Part shown: in pieces, positions 8,951 to 18,349 of the stretch
Position numbering within the stretch: the first letter of the stretch is position 1
Layout: each line of letters opens with the position of its first letter
Origin: Bacteroidales bacterium
Lineage (GTDB): Bacteria; Bacteroidota; Bacteroidia; Bacteroidales; F082
DNA: 36,349 nt
Assembly: GCA_024400395.1 (NCBI GenBank)
Contig: JAKSMW010000020.1
Span: 1 to 36,349, forward strand
Direction of reading: 5' to 3'
The notes under the pieces: model-generated
Database searches by the model: none
What the model saw: the letters and a program-made list of their open reading frames with translations, nothing else
Told to the model about the DNA's origin: nothing
Position numbers and translations under genes: made by a program

Positions 8951-10141
8951 ATGTATCAACGAAATCAATTTGAAACAATAACATCTCGCATTAAGGAAGA
9001 CAGGCACTTCATCCAGGTAATTGCAGGTCCGAGACAAGTTGGGAAATCAACTTTGATTAATCAAGTTTTGGAATCAATTGATATTCCATACCGTTTTTGC
9101 ACGGCTGACAGTGCCATGGCATCCAACTCCGGATGGATTACAGAGCAATGGGAGACGGCAAGGTCAAACATGGCTGCAAACAGCTTAAATGAGTATCTCC
9201 TTGTCATTGATGAGATTCAAAAAATATTCAACTGGAGCGAAGTTGTAAAGAAAGAATGGGATCAAGACAGCCTTAACAAGTTGAATATCAAGGTTGTACT
9301 TCTTGGTTCTTCGAGACTGTTATTAAAAAAAGGATTAACGGAATCACTTGCCGGCCGCTTTGAGATGATTCGGATGGGGCATTGGACTTTCAGTGAGATG
9401 CACGAAGCTTTTGGATGGGACATCAACCAATATATTTACTTCGGTGGCTATCCAGGATGTGCGTATATGATTGATAATGAGTCGCGATGGAAACAATACA
9501 TCATTGATTCCATCATTGAGCCGGCTATCGCAAAAGACGCTTTGATGACGGCTACTATTTATAAGCCAGCCTTGCTACGACAACTTTTCGAGCTTGGGTG
9601 CAGCTATTCTGGAGAACTGTTATCGCTTAACAAAATGTTAGGTCAGCTTGACGATGCCGGAAATGTCACGACATTAGCAGGTTATCTTGAAATATTGTCG
9701 GAATGTCACCTGATTAAAGGCTTGCAAAAATATGCCAATGACAATTCAAGAAAATACAACTCGATACCGAAATATCAAGTTTACAACCAGGCGTTGCTCA
9801 GTGTCTATAACGGACGTGGTTACGTGGAAGAGCGCACTAATCCAACCCGTTGGGGACGATGGACGGAGTCGGCGGTCGGAGCATATCTTGTGGGGCTTGC
9901 CGACCAATGTGATTACAAGGTTTATTATTGGCGCGAGAATTCAGACGAAGTCGATTTCATTCTCTCACGTAGAGAACGACTGATAGCCATTGAGGTAAAA
10001 AGCGGGAAAAGAACAACCAGCAACGGACTGACGGTATTCAGAGAGAAATTCTCACCAAAGAATTCAATCATTGTCGGTTCCGGTGGAATCCCAGTTGAAG
10101 AATTCTTACACTGGGATTTGGGGAAATTATTAGACAGCTAA
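8951..10141 (+). CDS. AAA ATPase with DUF4143 (PD-(D/E)xK-like) C-terminal domain
   Basis: A 396-residue predicted cytoplasmic protein. The N-terminal AAA_14-type ATPase shows Walker A GPRQVGKST (26-34), Walker B LLVIDE (83-88), a sensor-like VVLLGSS (115-121) and SLAGRFE with a candidate arginine finger R136. The C-terminal DUF4143 region has EVDFIL (D335) and IAIEVKSG (E348, K350), the D...ExK pattern of PD-(D/E)xK nuclease folds. Such ATPases are common, often in many copies, in Bacteroidota; their function is not established. The gene is monocistronic behind a 22-bp repeat array, its stop overlaps the convergent neighbour, and its sequence looks more AT-rich than infB. These points suggest an acquired or mobile gene. 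Autoregulation through the array is inference. Confidence 0.9.
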   Translation: MYQRNQFETITSRIKEDRHFIQVIAGPRQVGKSTLINQVLESIDIPYRFCTADSAMASNSGWITEQWETARSNMAANSLNEYLLVIDEIQKIFNWSEVVKKEWDQDSLNKLNIKVVLLGSSRLLLKKGLTESLAGRFEMIRMGHWTFSEMHEAFGWDINQYIYFGGYPGCAYMIDNESRWKQYIIDSIIEPAIAKDALMTATIYKPALLRQLFELGCSYSGELLSLNKMLGQLDDAGNVTTLAGYLEILSECHLIKGLQKYANDNSRKYNSIPKYQVYNQALLSVYNGRGYVEERTNPTRWGRWTESAVGAYLVGLADQCDYKVYYWRENSDEVDFILSRRERLIAIEVKSGKRTTSNGLTVFREKFSPKNSIIVGSGGIPVEEFLHWDLGKLLDS

Positions 10142-12765
10142 ATCTTCCCAAGCACCTTTACAATCTGTTCGCCCAAACCTATCGTGTAGCCCTGAAGCAC
10201 AAACACCACCTCGTTATTTGAGTTGGCGATGAGGAAGATTGGGAGACTCTTGTTTTGAAGTTTCATGTTTGAAACGACTTCAGAAAGCATTGTTCCGTTT
10301 TCAATGCCGAAAGTGATATTCGATGGTAACTCGTTGAAATTCTTCAATTTGAAGTTGTCAAGACTTTCTTCATCCTGGAAAACAAAAATCATGCTTCCGT
10401 TCCATTCCTCGAATTTGTCTTTCAAGATTGAGATGTCCTGCATGGCGTGAGTGGTCGGCTCGCTTCCTCCGTCAAGGAGACCGAGAACGTAGAAATTACG
10501 TCCCGCTATTTGAAGAAGGCTCCTATCTTCTTGAGAATCAACGGGAATGAAACGGTTTTCTGAATTGAAGTTGCCGATAATCTTAACGCCGTCAACAGGT
10601 TCGCGCATGACGAGTTCGACTTTAGTAATTTCCCCACTTTCAATGTTGAAGAAAACATTGTGATTCAACACGCTGCCGTCGGCGAGACGCGTGCCGGAAA
10701 TCATCACGTAATAACCGAGGTCGAGTTCGATGCCGCCGTCAGACATCAACTGCGAATACAGCATCCCGACATCCATGCCGGGATCTTTGTCGTCGTAAGC
10801 CAGCAAATCGAAAGTGTTCCCGTTGAATTTCTTAATCGTGAAATGTGAATAATATCTCGGATCCGGCATGTTTTGCGTCGGTTTGTAATCAATCACCAAA
10901 GTGCCTTTTTCGACTGTCGGTTGTTCTTCTTTTACATCAAAGTCAACATCAATCCATTGATTTTCAAAATATTGAACTTTTCCTGTGACAGGGTCAATCC
11001 TCGATGGGATGCCTGCGCTGCGAGCAATCGCCACAAAGAAAATGTCGCGGGAATGCGAGTCGGCGATATGCGACTTCAACACTCCGGTCGGAAGCATAGG
11101 AATGCCGCGGACATTCAATTCATCATTCACATTGATATTTTCCTTCACCCAGCGAATTACCGCCTCTGGATTTTCTCCGTTAAAATTCATCGAGACGAAC
11201 TGTTTCTTATACGGACGTATCATCTCATTGGAAACGCGCGGACAATAGACATATTCGTTGAACATCTCATCTGTCAAGCCGCAGTTGTCTTCGATTAAAA
11301 TGCGCTGGTCGAAATTGTCTTTCAAGACATCAAGCGAAACGTCACGCAAGTCCTTATCAGAAATCACATTCAGCAAGTCCCAAGCGTATTGTTCGTTTCC
11401 ATGAGCTTTCGCATAATCAACGAAATCTTTGATTGTCTGATAATTACCCCAGGTTTTAGCCATTATTTCCTTGACGTAATCACCTTCATTTTGAGCTTCG
11501 ACGCATTTTGCAATATAAGCGTTTCTGATTGAATCCTCATAAACGGCGCGGCGGTTGTTCACGTCGCGCATCTCCTTTGAAACCTCCGGGATGCGAGCTT
11601 TCTCCGCGGGAGGAACGATGTCAAAAGCCTCTTCAAACTCAACGTTTTCCGCCTGTTTAATTGTGATTGTAACGTTGTCAATATCGCCAATCTTCACGAC
11701 TTCATAACCGAATTTCCCGTCTTTCGATGCGTAGATCATCATTGTTCCGAGACCGGCGGTCATCCATGTGTCGCCGTTTTCGTCGGTGGTTTTTGAAGCG
11801 ACGGTGCAGAACTCGGCGTAGTTGTAAATCTTGAAATCGACTTTCGCATCAGCGACCGCATAGCCTTCGTTATCAACAACTTTAACATTCAATTTTGCTG
11901 TCTCGGCATAATTATAAACGACATTGATTTCCGTATGATTCGCCGTTCTCTCGATTACTTCCTCCGGTCCGTAATATCTCCCGAACACCCTTGTGTGCAG
12001 CAGCAGGCAGCGTGACGCTGGAGCGTCGAACCAACCCAAATCCAGCACCGGTTCCGGTTCGCAGGCACCGAGGAAATGCCATTCGCCGTCAACCCAGGCC
12101 TCGACCCAGGCGTGGTTGTCGTCGCAATGCGCCCATCGCGGCGTATAGACCTGCCTTGCCGGAATGCACACCGAGCGCAAGGCCGCCACCAAAAACGTCG
12201 ATTCCTCGCCGCAACGTCCCCAGGATGTCTTCACCGTTGCTAACGGCGAACTCGTCCTTGAATCCGAGCCTTTGTAGTTCGCTTTCTCGTGGCACCAATG
12301 ATTCACCTCAAGAACTGCATCATACATGGAGAGATTTCTCACTCTGTCTTTCAATTCCTCATAAAACACAAAACGCGAATCATCGAGATTCTCGTTGTTA
12401 ATCCGCACCGGCACCACAAAGTGATTGAACTCACGTTCAGGCACTTGCGCACCCCACGGCATTTCTTCCTTTGCCTTGAATGAAGCATTGATATTTTTAC
12501 GGAAATAATCGCCGTCGTAATCCGTGACATCGCACAATGGCATGTAGGCGTACATGAATTCCAACGCCTCACGTTCTTTCCCGTCAAGGTCTTCATTGAA
12601 AATGGAAAACAGATCCCCATTCGGCATCGCAGCCATCTTTGTATGCAAATCACGTTGAACGTCAATGCGTTGCGACTTATCAGAAATGAAATGCTGTTCT
12701 TTTGAACATGATGTCACGATTAAAACCGCGACAATTACCGTGATGATTTTTTTGATGCGTTTCAT
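10138..12765 (-). CDS. Transglutaminase-like lipoprotein
   Basis: An 875-residue predicted lipoprotein. A signal peptide ends in the lipobox VTSC (Cys20). The first domain is a transglutaminase-like (papain-fold) core with WGRCGEES (Cys185) and DNHAWVEAW (His218). The acidic third position probably falls in GACEPEP, giving a possible catalytic triad. A beta-rich carboxypeptidase-regulatory-like segment follows (about 285-375). A second transglutaminase-like repeat (LPTGVLKSHIADSHSRD..RSAGIPSRI) has lost the cysteine. The C-terminus (about 735-875) looks thioredoxin-like but has no CxxC. Role and substrate are unknown; a cell-surface protease or peptidase-like role is possible. The stop overlaps the stop of the convergent AAA gene. 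purA lies upstream on the same strand, 85 bp away. Confidence 0.8.
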   Translation of the reverse strand: MKRIKKIITVIVAVLIVTSCSKEQHFISDKSQRIDVQRDLHTKMAAMPNGDLFSIFNEDLDGKEREALEFMYAYMPLCDVTDYDGDYFRKNINASFKAKEEMPWGAQVPEREFNHFVVPVRINNENLDDSRFVFYEELKDRVRNLSMYDAVLEVNHWCHEKANYKGSDSRTSSPLATVKTSWGRCGEESTFLVAALRSVCIPARQVYTPRWAHCDDNHAWVEAWVDGEWHFLGACEPEPVLDLGWFDAPASRCLLLHTRVFGRYYGPEEVIERTANHTEINVVYNYAETAKLNVKVVDNEGYAVADAKVDFKIYNYAEFCTVASKTTDENGDTWMTAGLGTMMIYASKDGKFGYEVVKIGDIDNVTITIKQAENVEFEEAFDIVPPAEKARIPEVSKEMRDVNNRRAVYEDSIRNAYIAKCVEAQNEGDYVKEIMAKTWGNYQTIKDFVDYAKAHGNEQYAWDLLNVISDKDLRDVSLDVLKDNFDQRILIEDNCGLTDEMFNEYVYCPRVSNEMIRPYKKQFVSMNFNGENPEAVIRWVKENINVNDELNVRGIPMLPTGVLKSHIADSHSRDIFFVAIARSAGIPSRIDPVTGKVQYFENQWIDVDFDVKEEQPTVEKGTLVIDYKPTQNMPDPRYYSHFTIKKFNGNTFDLLAYDDKDPGMDVGMLYSQLMSDGGIELDLGYYVMISGTRLADGSVLNHNVFFNIESGEITKVELVMREPVDGVKIIGNFNSENRFIPVDSQEDRSLLQIAGRNFYVLGLLDGGSEPTTHAMQDISILKDKFEEWNGSMIFVFQDEESLDNFKLKNFNELPSNITFGIENGTMLSEVVSNMKLQNKSLPIFLIANSNNEVVFVLQGYTIGLGEQIVKVLGKI

Positions 12766-12792
12766 GTTTTCTCGATTTATATAAACGGAGAC

Positions 12793-12838
12793 GGTTTTTC
12801 AGCCGTTTCCACTCTTTTAACTTTACTCTTTACTCTTT
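12793..12838. repeat. Hairpin plus heptanucleotide array between purA and the transglutaminase gene
   Basis: An imperfect hairpin (CGG/CCG-centred, about 12788-12810) adjoins four 7-mers, ACTCTTT-TAACTTT-ACTCTTT-ACTCTTT (12811-12838). The 7-mers lie 12 bases after the purA stop on the minus strand. They belong to the same repeat family as those at 18294, 29783 and 33799. Confidence 0.75.
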
Positions 12839-12850
12839 AATCCATTAACA

Positions 12851-14128
12851 TCACCTGTAAATATTGGCGTTTCTGTCGGGTGAATACGACACGAACTTCA
12901 CCGGCACGCCGACTTTTTTCTCAATGTATTGAATGTATTCCTCCAACTTTTCTGGAATGTTCCTGTCGATTTCGCAGTTCCATCCCGGAAGCGTCTCATA
13001 CACAGGTTTCATTGTCTCTGTGCAAGCGTCAAACGGCAGGTAGTCAATGACTTTACCATTGTATTCGTAGCCGACGCAGACTTTTATTTCTTTAATGTCG
13101 TTCATGACGTCCGACTTCATCATCATAAGTTCGGTGACGCCGTTCATCATGCAGGCGTATTTGAGAGCCGGGATGTCGAGCCAGCCAGTACGACGCGGAC
13201 GGCCTGTCGTCGCGCCGAACTCGTGACCGTTTCTGCGCAGCTGGTCGCCCGTCTCATCGAACAATTCCGTTGGGAACGGGCCTGTCCCTACGCGCGTGCA
13301 ATAAGCCTTGAAGATGCCAAAAACCCTGCCGACTTTTGACGGAGCGACGCCCAATCCAGAGCAAACGCCCGATGCCATTGTCGATGACGATGTGACGAAA
13401 GGATAGCTCCCGAAGTCAACGTCAAGCATGGAACCCTGTGCGCCTTCAGCGAGGATTTTCTTTCCTTCATCAAGAGCCTTGTTGATAAAATATTCACTTT
13501 CAACGACTTGGAATTTCTTCATAAACTCTATCGCATCGAACCACACTTTCTCATATTCCGCAAAAGTCATTCCGTCGAGAGTCAAAGTGTTGATGTCGAA
13601 GTCGAGATTTCTGATTTCCTGAAGATGACGCGCCTTGAGGTTTTCGTAGCGGTTCTTGAAATCCGGCGACATGATGTCACCGACTCGCAGGCCGCGGCGT
13701 GCAGTCTTGTCGGTGTAAGTCGGACCGATGCCTTTCAATGTCGAGCCGATTTTCATCTTGCCGAGAGCCTTTTCATTTGCGGCGTCGAGTGCGCGGTGTG
13801 TCGGGACGATGAGATGAGTGCGTGACGAGATGAGAAGTCTGTCAAACACGTCAACGCCGGCGGCTGTCAAGCCATCGACCTCGTCCTTGAAAATCTTTGC
13901 GTCAATGATGGCTCCATTGCCTATCACATTGATACACTTATCATTAAATATTCCGGAAGGGATAGTGTGAAGCACGAATTTCTTGCCGTCAAACTTAATT
14001 GTATGTCCTGCATTCGGACCGCCTTGAAAGCGGCACACGATGTCATAATTGGGTGTCAACGCATCGACGACCTTGCCTTTACCTTCATCTCCCCATTGCA
14101 AACCAAGAAGCAAATCCAATTTTGCCAT
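12851..14128 (-). CDS. purA: Adenylosuccinate synthetase
   Basis: A 425-residue cytoplasmic enzyme that joins IMP and aspartate using GTP, the first committed step from IMP to AMP. Visible family motifs are QWGDEGKGKVVD (about 11-22), GGPNAGHTI (about 36-44), GIGPTYTDKTARRG (about 133-146) and TTGRPRRTGWLD. The C-terminus KFVSYSPDRNANIYR is also typical. The length is usual. The start is 18 bp after the stop of the Fur-family gene, so fur-like and purA probably form a transcription unit. Confidence 0.97.
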   Translation of the reverse strand: MAKLDLLLGLQWGDEGKGKVVDALTPNYDIVCRFQGGPNAGHTIKFDGKKFVLHTIPSGIFNDKCINVIGNGAIIDAKIFKDEVDGLTAAGVDVFDRLLISSRTHLIVPTHRALDAANEKALGKMKIGSTLKGIGPTYTDKTARRGLRVGDIMSPDFKNRYENLKARHLQEIRNLDFDINTLTLDGMTFAEYEKVWFDAIEFMKKFQVVESEYFINKALDEGKKILAEGAQGSMLDVDFGSYPFVTSSSTMASGVCSGLGVAPSKVGRVFGIFKAYCTRVGTGPFPTELFDETGDQLRRNGHEFGATTGRPRRTGWLDIPALKYACMMNGVTELMMMKSDVMNDIKEIKVCVGYEYNGKVIDYLPFDACTETMKPVYETLPGWNCEIDRNIPEKLEEYIQYIEKKVGVPVKFVSYSPDRNANIYR

Positions 14129-14146
14129 ATTATAAAAATTTAATTT

Positions 14147-14632
14147 TCAATGATTTAATTTCTCTTTTGAATTAATGCGTTTCCTCTTGTGACGTTTTTT
14201 CGTTCCGTAAAAAGTCAGCGAATGATATGCTATATCGACATCGAACATGTCCTCAACCGACTTCTGAATTTCCATGATCCGCGGGTCGCAGTACTCGAAA
14301 ACGTCGCCCGTCACGATATCTACAAAATGGTCATGTTGCTTGAATTTGTACGACCTTTCAAACTGGGCACGGTTCTGCCCGAACTGATGTTTCGTCACCA
14401 AGTTGCAGTCCATCAGGAGTTCTATTGTGTTGTACAACGTCGCCTTGCTCACGCGGAACTTCTTGTTTTTCATCTGCGTATAAAGCGAATCAATGTCAAA
14501 ATGACCGTCAATGTTATAGATTTCCTCCAAAATCATGAATCTTTCCGGGGTCTTGCGGAAATCATGACGCTGCAAATATTCCGTGAAAATATTTTTCACT
14601 TTCTCGAGGATATTGTCTTCGACTTCATTCAT
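14147..14632 (-). CDS. Fur-family metalloregulator
   Basis: A 161-residue DNA-binding protein of the Fur family. It has a winged helix with recognition helix [13 protein letters not shown] (62-74) and a dimerisation domain. Candidate regulatory metal ligands are His44, Glu92, His100 and His102 (HDH). The structural-zinc CxxC that normally follows HDH is absent: the sequence reads [10 protein letters not shown], with only one later cysteine (Cys115). The C-terminus is a very basic tail ([10 protein letters not shown]). It is probably cotranscribed with purA. A metal-, peroxide- or other signal cannot be chosen from sequence. Confidence 0.9.
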   Translation of the reverse strand: MNEVEDNILEKVKNIFTEYLQRHDFRKTPERFMILEEIYNIDGHFDIDSLYTQMKNKKFRVSKATLYNTIELLMDCNLVTKHQFGQNRAQFERSYKFKQHDHFVDIVTGDVFEYCDPRIMEIQKSVEDMFDVDIAYHSLTFYGTKKRHKRKRINSKEKLNH

Positions 14633-14671
14633 AACAACTTACACAAGCGAAACGTATCTTTTTAACATCGC

Positions 14672-14679
14672 CAAAATTA
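14672..14679 (-). promoter_or_regulatory. -7 box of the fur-like/purA unit (TAATTTTG)
   Basis: A TAnnTTTG match on the minus strand 39 bases upstream of the ATG at 14632. Confidence 0.5.
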
Positions 14680-14709
14680 CGAAAAATTAATCAAACAGAT
14701 GTAAATTCC

Positions 14710-16947
14710 TTATTTATTTTCGACGATTCTTTCCACTTTCTTTATGAGTTCTATTTTCTTCAACTTTTCGATAAGATTATTAAGTGTCTGGACATTTGTC
14801 ACCATCAACGTGATTTTCGCGATGACAAAGGCGCCTTCGCTCTTCATGTTGATTTCTCTGATGTCGAGTTTTTCATCTTTGCTTATGATGTCAAAGATAT
14901 TCACGCCTAATCCTATCTTATTGATACATGTGAGTTTAAGTGTTGCCAAATAAGCGAAATCATCACCGAGTTTCCAGCTTGCCACAACGATATTCTTGCC
15001 GAACCGCGACATCAGTTTCATTGCTTCGGGGCAGTCGGGACGATGGATGTGAGCCGGTTCACCCGGAAGTTTTATCGCCACGACGTCGTCGCCAGGAATC
15101 GGTTTGCAGCATTGCGCCACGACATAGCCTTTGTTGGCAGGGTTATTAGCGTCATTGCCTTCGACATTTTTCTTTTGCGGCGACGGCTTCACGAGGCCGA
15201 AGGTGATGTATTTCAACCAGGCGTCAACTTTTGAGTCGTTGTTTCTGAACACATTGTCAACATCATGCTGGCCGATTTTCCCGATTGCGACATAATAATA
15301 AAGGTCGGTGCGGCCCATGAGGTGCAATTTCTCAACTAACAAGTTCTTGTTTGCGACACTGAACTCCACCTTTGCCTTACGGAACATTTCTTCGAGCATC
15401 GGCTTGCCTTTTGTCTTGAACGTCTTCCGATAGTCTTTGATGCCTTCCTTCAGTCGGCTTTTTGCTGTTGAAGTTGAGATATAGTCGAACCATTCCTCTT
15501 GAGGCTCAACGTGTTGTGACGTGATGATCTCTATTTGGTCGCCCATTTTCAGTTCCGTGTTAAGGCTGGCGATTTTCTTGTTGACATTTGCGCCGACGCA
15601 ATGATTTCCGATTTCCGAGTGCACGGCGTAGGCGAAATCCAAGACCGTCGCGCCTTTCGGGAACGTCATCTTGTCGCCTTTAGGCGTGAACACGAAGATT
15701 TCATCATTGAAGAGGTCGAGTTTGAAATTGTCGATGAACTCAAGTGCCGAGTTCTTGTTCGGGTCCTCGTGTCTGACGAGATTCTTCACGACGCTCATCC
15801 ACAGGTCGAGGCCGCTTTCTTCTTTGGTGTCGGGGTCACGGAACTTCCAGTATGCCGAGAACCCATGTTCCGCGATCTCGTTCATGCGCTCCGTGCGTAT
15901 CTGCGTTTCAACCCAGTTGCCTTCCTTGCTCATGAAGACAGCGTGTATCGACTCGTAGCCGTTGGTCTTCGGAAACGACACCCAGTCGCGCATTTTTTTT
16001 GAATCAGGATAATAGAACGACGTGAAGGCCGCGAATGTCTCCCAGCAACGCATCTTCTCCTCCTCGAGCTCGCAGTCGATGATGATCCTCACCACATAGA
16101 CGTCGTAAACCTCATCAATTGACATTCCGAATTTCGCCATTCGTTCCCAGACGGCACTCACGTTTCGTTCAATCGCCATCGCGGTGACATTGATGCCGCG
16201 TTTTTTCAGATAATCCTTGACCGGCTCCACAAAATCCTTCAATTCCTTGAGCTTGCGTTCTCTGATTCCTGCAAGTTGTGCCTTTATAGAATTGAAAATC
16301 TGCGGGTTGATATATTTCAGGCAAAGGTCATCGAGTTCCGTCTTGACCTTGTAAAGTCCGAGACGATACGCCATCGGCGCATAAATCTGCGTCGTTTCGG
16401 AAGCTATTTTAAGCTGTTTGTGATGCGGCATCGAGCCGAGTGTGCGCATGTTATGAAGACGGTCGGCAAGTTTCACCAAAATGATGCGGATCTCATCCGA
16501 CATGCTCATTATCACTTTGCGGAATGTCTCGGCTTGCAAACTCTTCACGTTTTCCCCGACTTCATCGTCAGTGAGTTTCGTGACTCCGTCAACGATTTGC
16601 GCGACCTTGTCGCCGAACATCCGGCGCATATCGTCAAGAGTGTATTCCGTATCTTCGACGACATCATGCAGCAGGGCGCAGATGATCGATGTCATGCCCA
16701 TTCCCATCTCGCCGGCAATGATTGTCGCAACGGCAAGCGGGTGGTACATATAAGGCTCGCCTGACTTGCGGCGCGCGTCCTTGTGCGCATTCGCGGCAAG
16801 CATGTAAGCCTCCGTCACTTTCGCCACATCCTCTTCATCCTTACGGCCTTTCCAACATCGCAGCAAAGTCTGAAACTGACGTTCCAATTCCGCTTTTTCC
16901 TCTGCGGAATATGTGTCAGGCAATGTATTCATAATCTCGGGTTTCAT
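14710..16947 (-). CDS. RelA/SpoT-homologue (p)ppGpp hydrolase/synthetase
   Basis: A 745-residue long RSH protein. The HD hydrolase domain looks intact: His69 (YMYHPLA), HDVVED (94-99) and LADRLHNMRT (160-169). The synthetase domain (about 255-370) keeps YDVYVVRI (281-288), NGYESIH (329-335) and ETQIRT (347-352). At the ATP-binding RxKxxxSxxxK position, however, it reads IERNVSAVWERM (259-270). TGS (about 415-475, FTPKGDKMTFPKGATVLDFAYAVHS) and a C-terminal ACT domain (about 670-745) complete the family order. It is therefore probably hydrolase-dominant, acting on the alarmone (p)ppGpp. It lies downstream of gap on the minus strand, after a terminator. Confidence 0.93.
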   Translation of the reverse strand: MKPEIMNTLPDTYSAEEKAELERQFQTLLRCWKGRKDEEDVAKVTEAYMLAANAHKDARRKSGEPYMYHPLAVATIIAGEMGMGMTSIICALLHDVVEDTEYTLDDMRRMFGDKVAQIVDGVTKLTDDEVGENVKSLQAETFRKVIMSMSDEIRIILVKLADRLHNMRTLGSMPHHKQLKIASETTQIYAPMAYRLGLYKVKTELDDLCLKYINPQIFNSIKAQLAGIRERKLKELKDFVEPVKDYLKKRGINVTAMAIERNVSAVWERMAKFGMSIDEVYDVYVVRIIIDCELEEEKMRCWETFAAFTSFYYPDSKKMRDWVSFPKTNGYESIHAVFMSKEGNWVETQIRTERMNEIAEHGFSAYWKFRDPDTKEESGLDLWMSVVKNLVRHEDPNKNSALEFIDNFKLDLFNDEIFVFTPKGDKMTFPKGATVLDFAYAVHSEIGNHCVGANVNKKIASLNTELKMGDQIEIITSQHVEPQEEWFDYISTSTAKSRLKEGIKDYRKTFKTKGKPMLEEMFRKAKVEFSVANKNLLVEKLHLMGRTDLYYYVAIGKIGQHDVDNVFRNNDSKVDAWLKYITFGLVKPSPQKKNVEGNDANNPANKGYVVAQCCKPIPGDDVVAIKLPGEPAHIHRPDCPEAMKLMSRFGKNIVVASWKLGDDFAYLATLKLTCINKIGLGVNIFDIISKDEKLDIREINMKSEGAFVIAKITLMVTNVQTLNNLIEKLKKIELIKKVERIVENK

Positions 16948-16980
16948 TTTTCACAATTATGTTTTATTTTACACAAGAAA

Positions 16981-17012
16981 GCAAAGCGTGACACAATCAC
17001 ATCACGCTTTGC
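16981..17012 (-). terminator. Terminator hairpin after gap
   Basis: A perfect 11-bp stem, GCAAAGCGTGA (16981-16991) with TCACGCTTTGC (17002-17012), just downstream of the gap stop on the minus strand. It is followed there by TTTCTTGTG, a short and imperfect U-run. Confidence 0.75.
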
Positions 17013-17035
17013 ATCGTATTTATTTTCAATAGTTT

Positions 17036-18067
<1,032 letters not shown>

Positions 18068-18172
18068 TTATTTTGAAATACATAATTTAATAAATTCAAA
18101 GCCATCGTTTCTTCAAAACGAACACGCATTTCAACTCCACGAAACCGATTATTTTCATTTTTAAATGTCTGG

Positions 18173-18180
18173 CAAAATTA
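18173..18180 (-). promoter_or_regulatory. Candidate -7 box for gap (TAATTTTG)
   Basis: A TAnnTTTG on the minus strand; a second identical match lies at 18218-18211. Either would give gap a leader of more than 100 nt. The 18062-18332 interval otherwise holds only these boxes, the hairpin at 18245-18291 and the heptamer array. Confidence 0.45.
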
Positions 18181-18244
18181 AACATTATTTCAATACAAAA
18201 CCCATCGCGGCAAAATTATTTGAAAATAAATATTCGGAGCTTGA

Positions 18245-18296
18245 AAGTGGCTGGCGCACGAGGTTTTTCTTCCTTGTGCGCCAGCCACTTTTATCT
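18245..18296. repeat. Hairpin, copy 2 of a repeated inverted element
   Basis: AAAGTGGCTGGCGCAC (18245-18260) pairs with GTGCGCCAGCCACTTT (18276-18291), a 16-bp perfect stem extended by A-GG/CC-T pairs, with T-rich sequence after it on the plus strand. It lies between lgt and gap and probably terminates lgt transcription. It matches the minus strand of 294-335 almost base for base. Confidence 0.85.
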
Positions 18297-18349
18297 CTCA
18301 TCTTTCATCTTTCATCTCTCATCTTTCATCTTTCATCTCTTAACTTTCC
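18294..18349. repeat. Heptanucleotide array at the 3' end of lgt
   Basis: Eight 7-mers in phase: TCTCTCA, TCTTTCA twice, TCTCTCA, TCTTTCA twice, TCTCTTA and ACTTTCC. The last ones overlap the lgt 3' end, and a repeat unit supplies its TGA stop (18335-18333). Confidence 0.9.
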
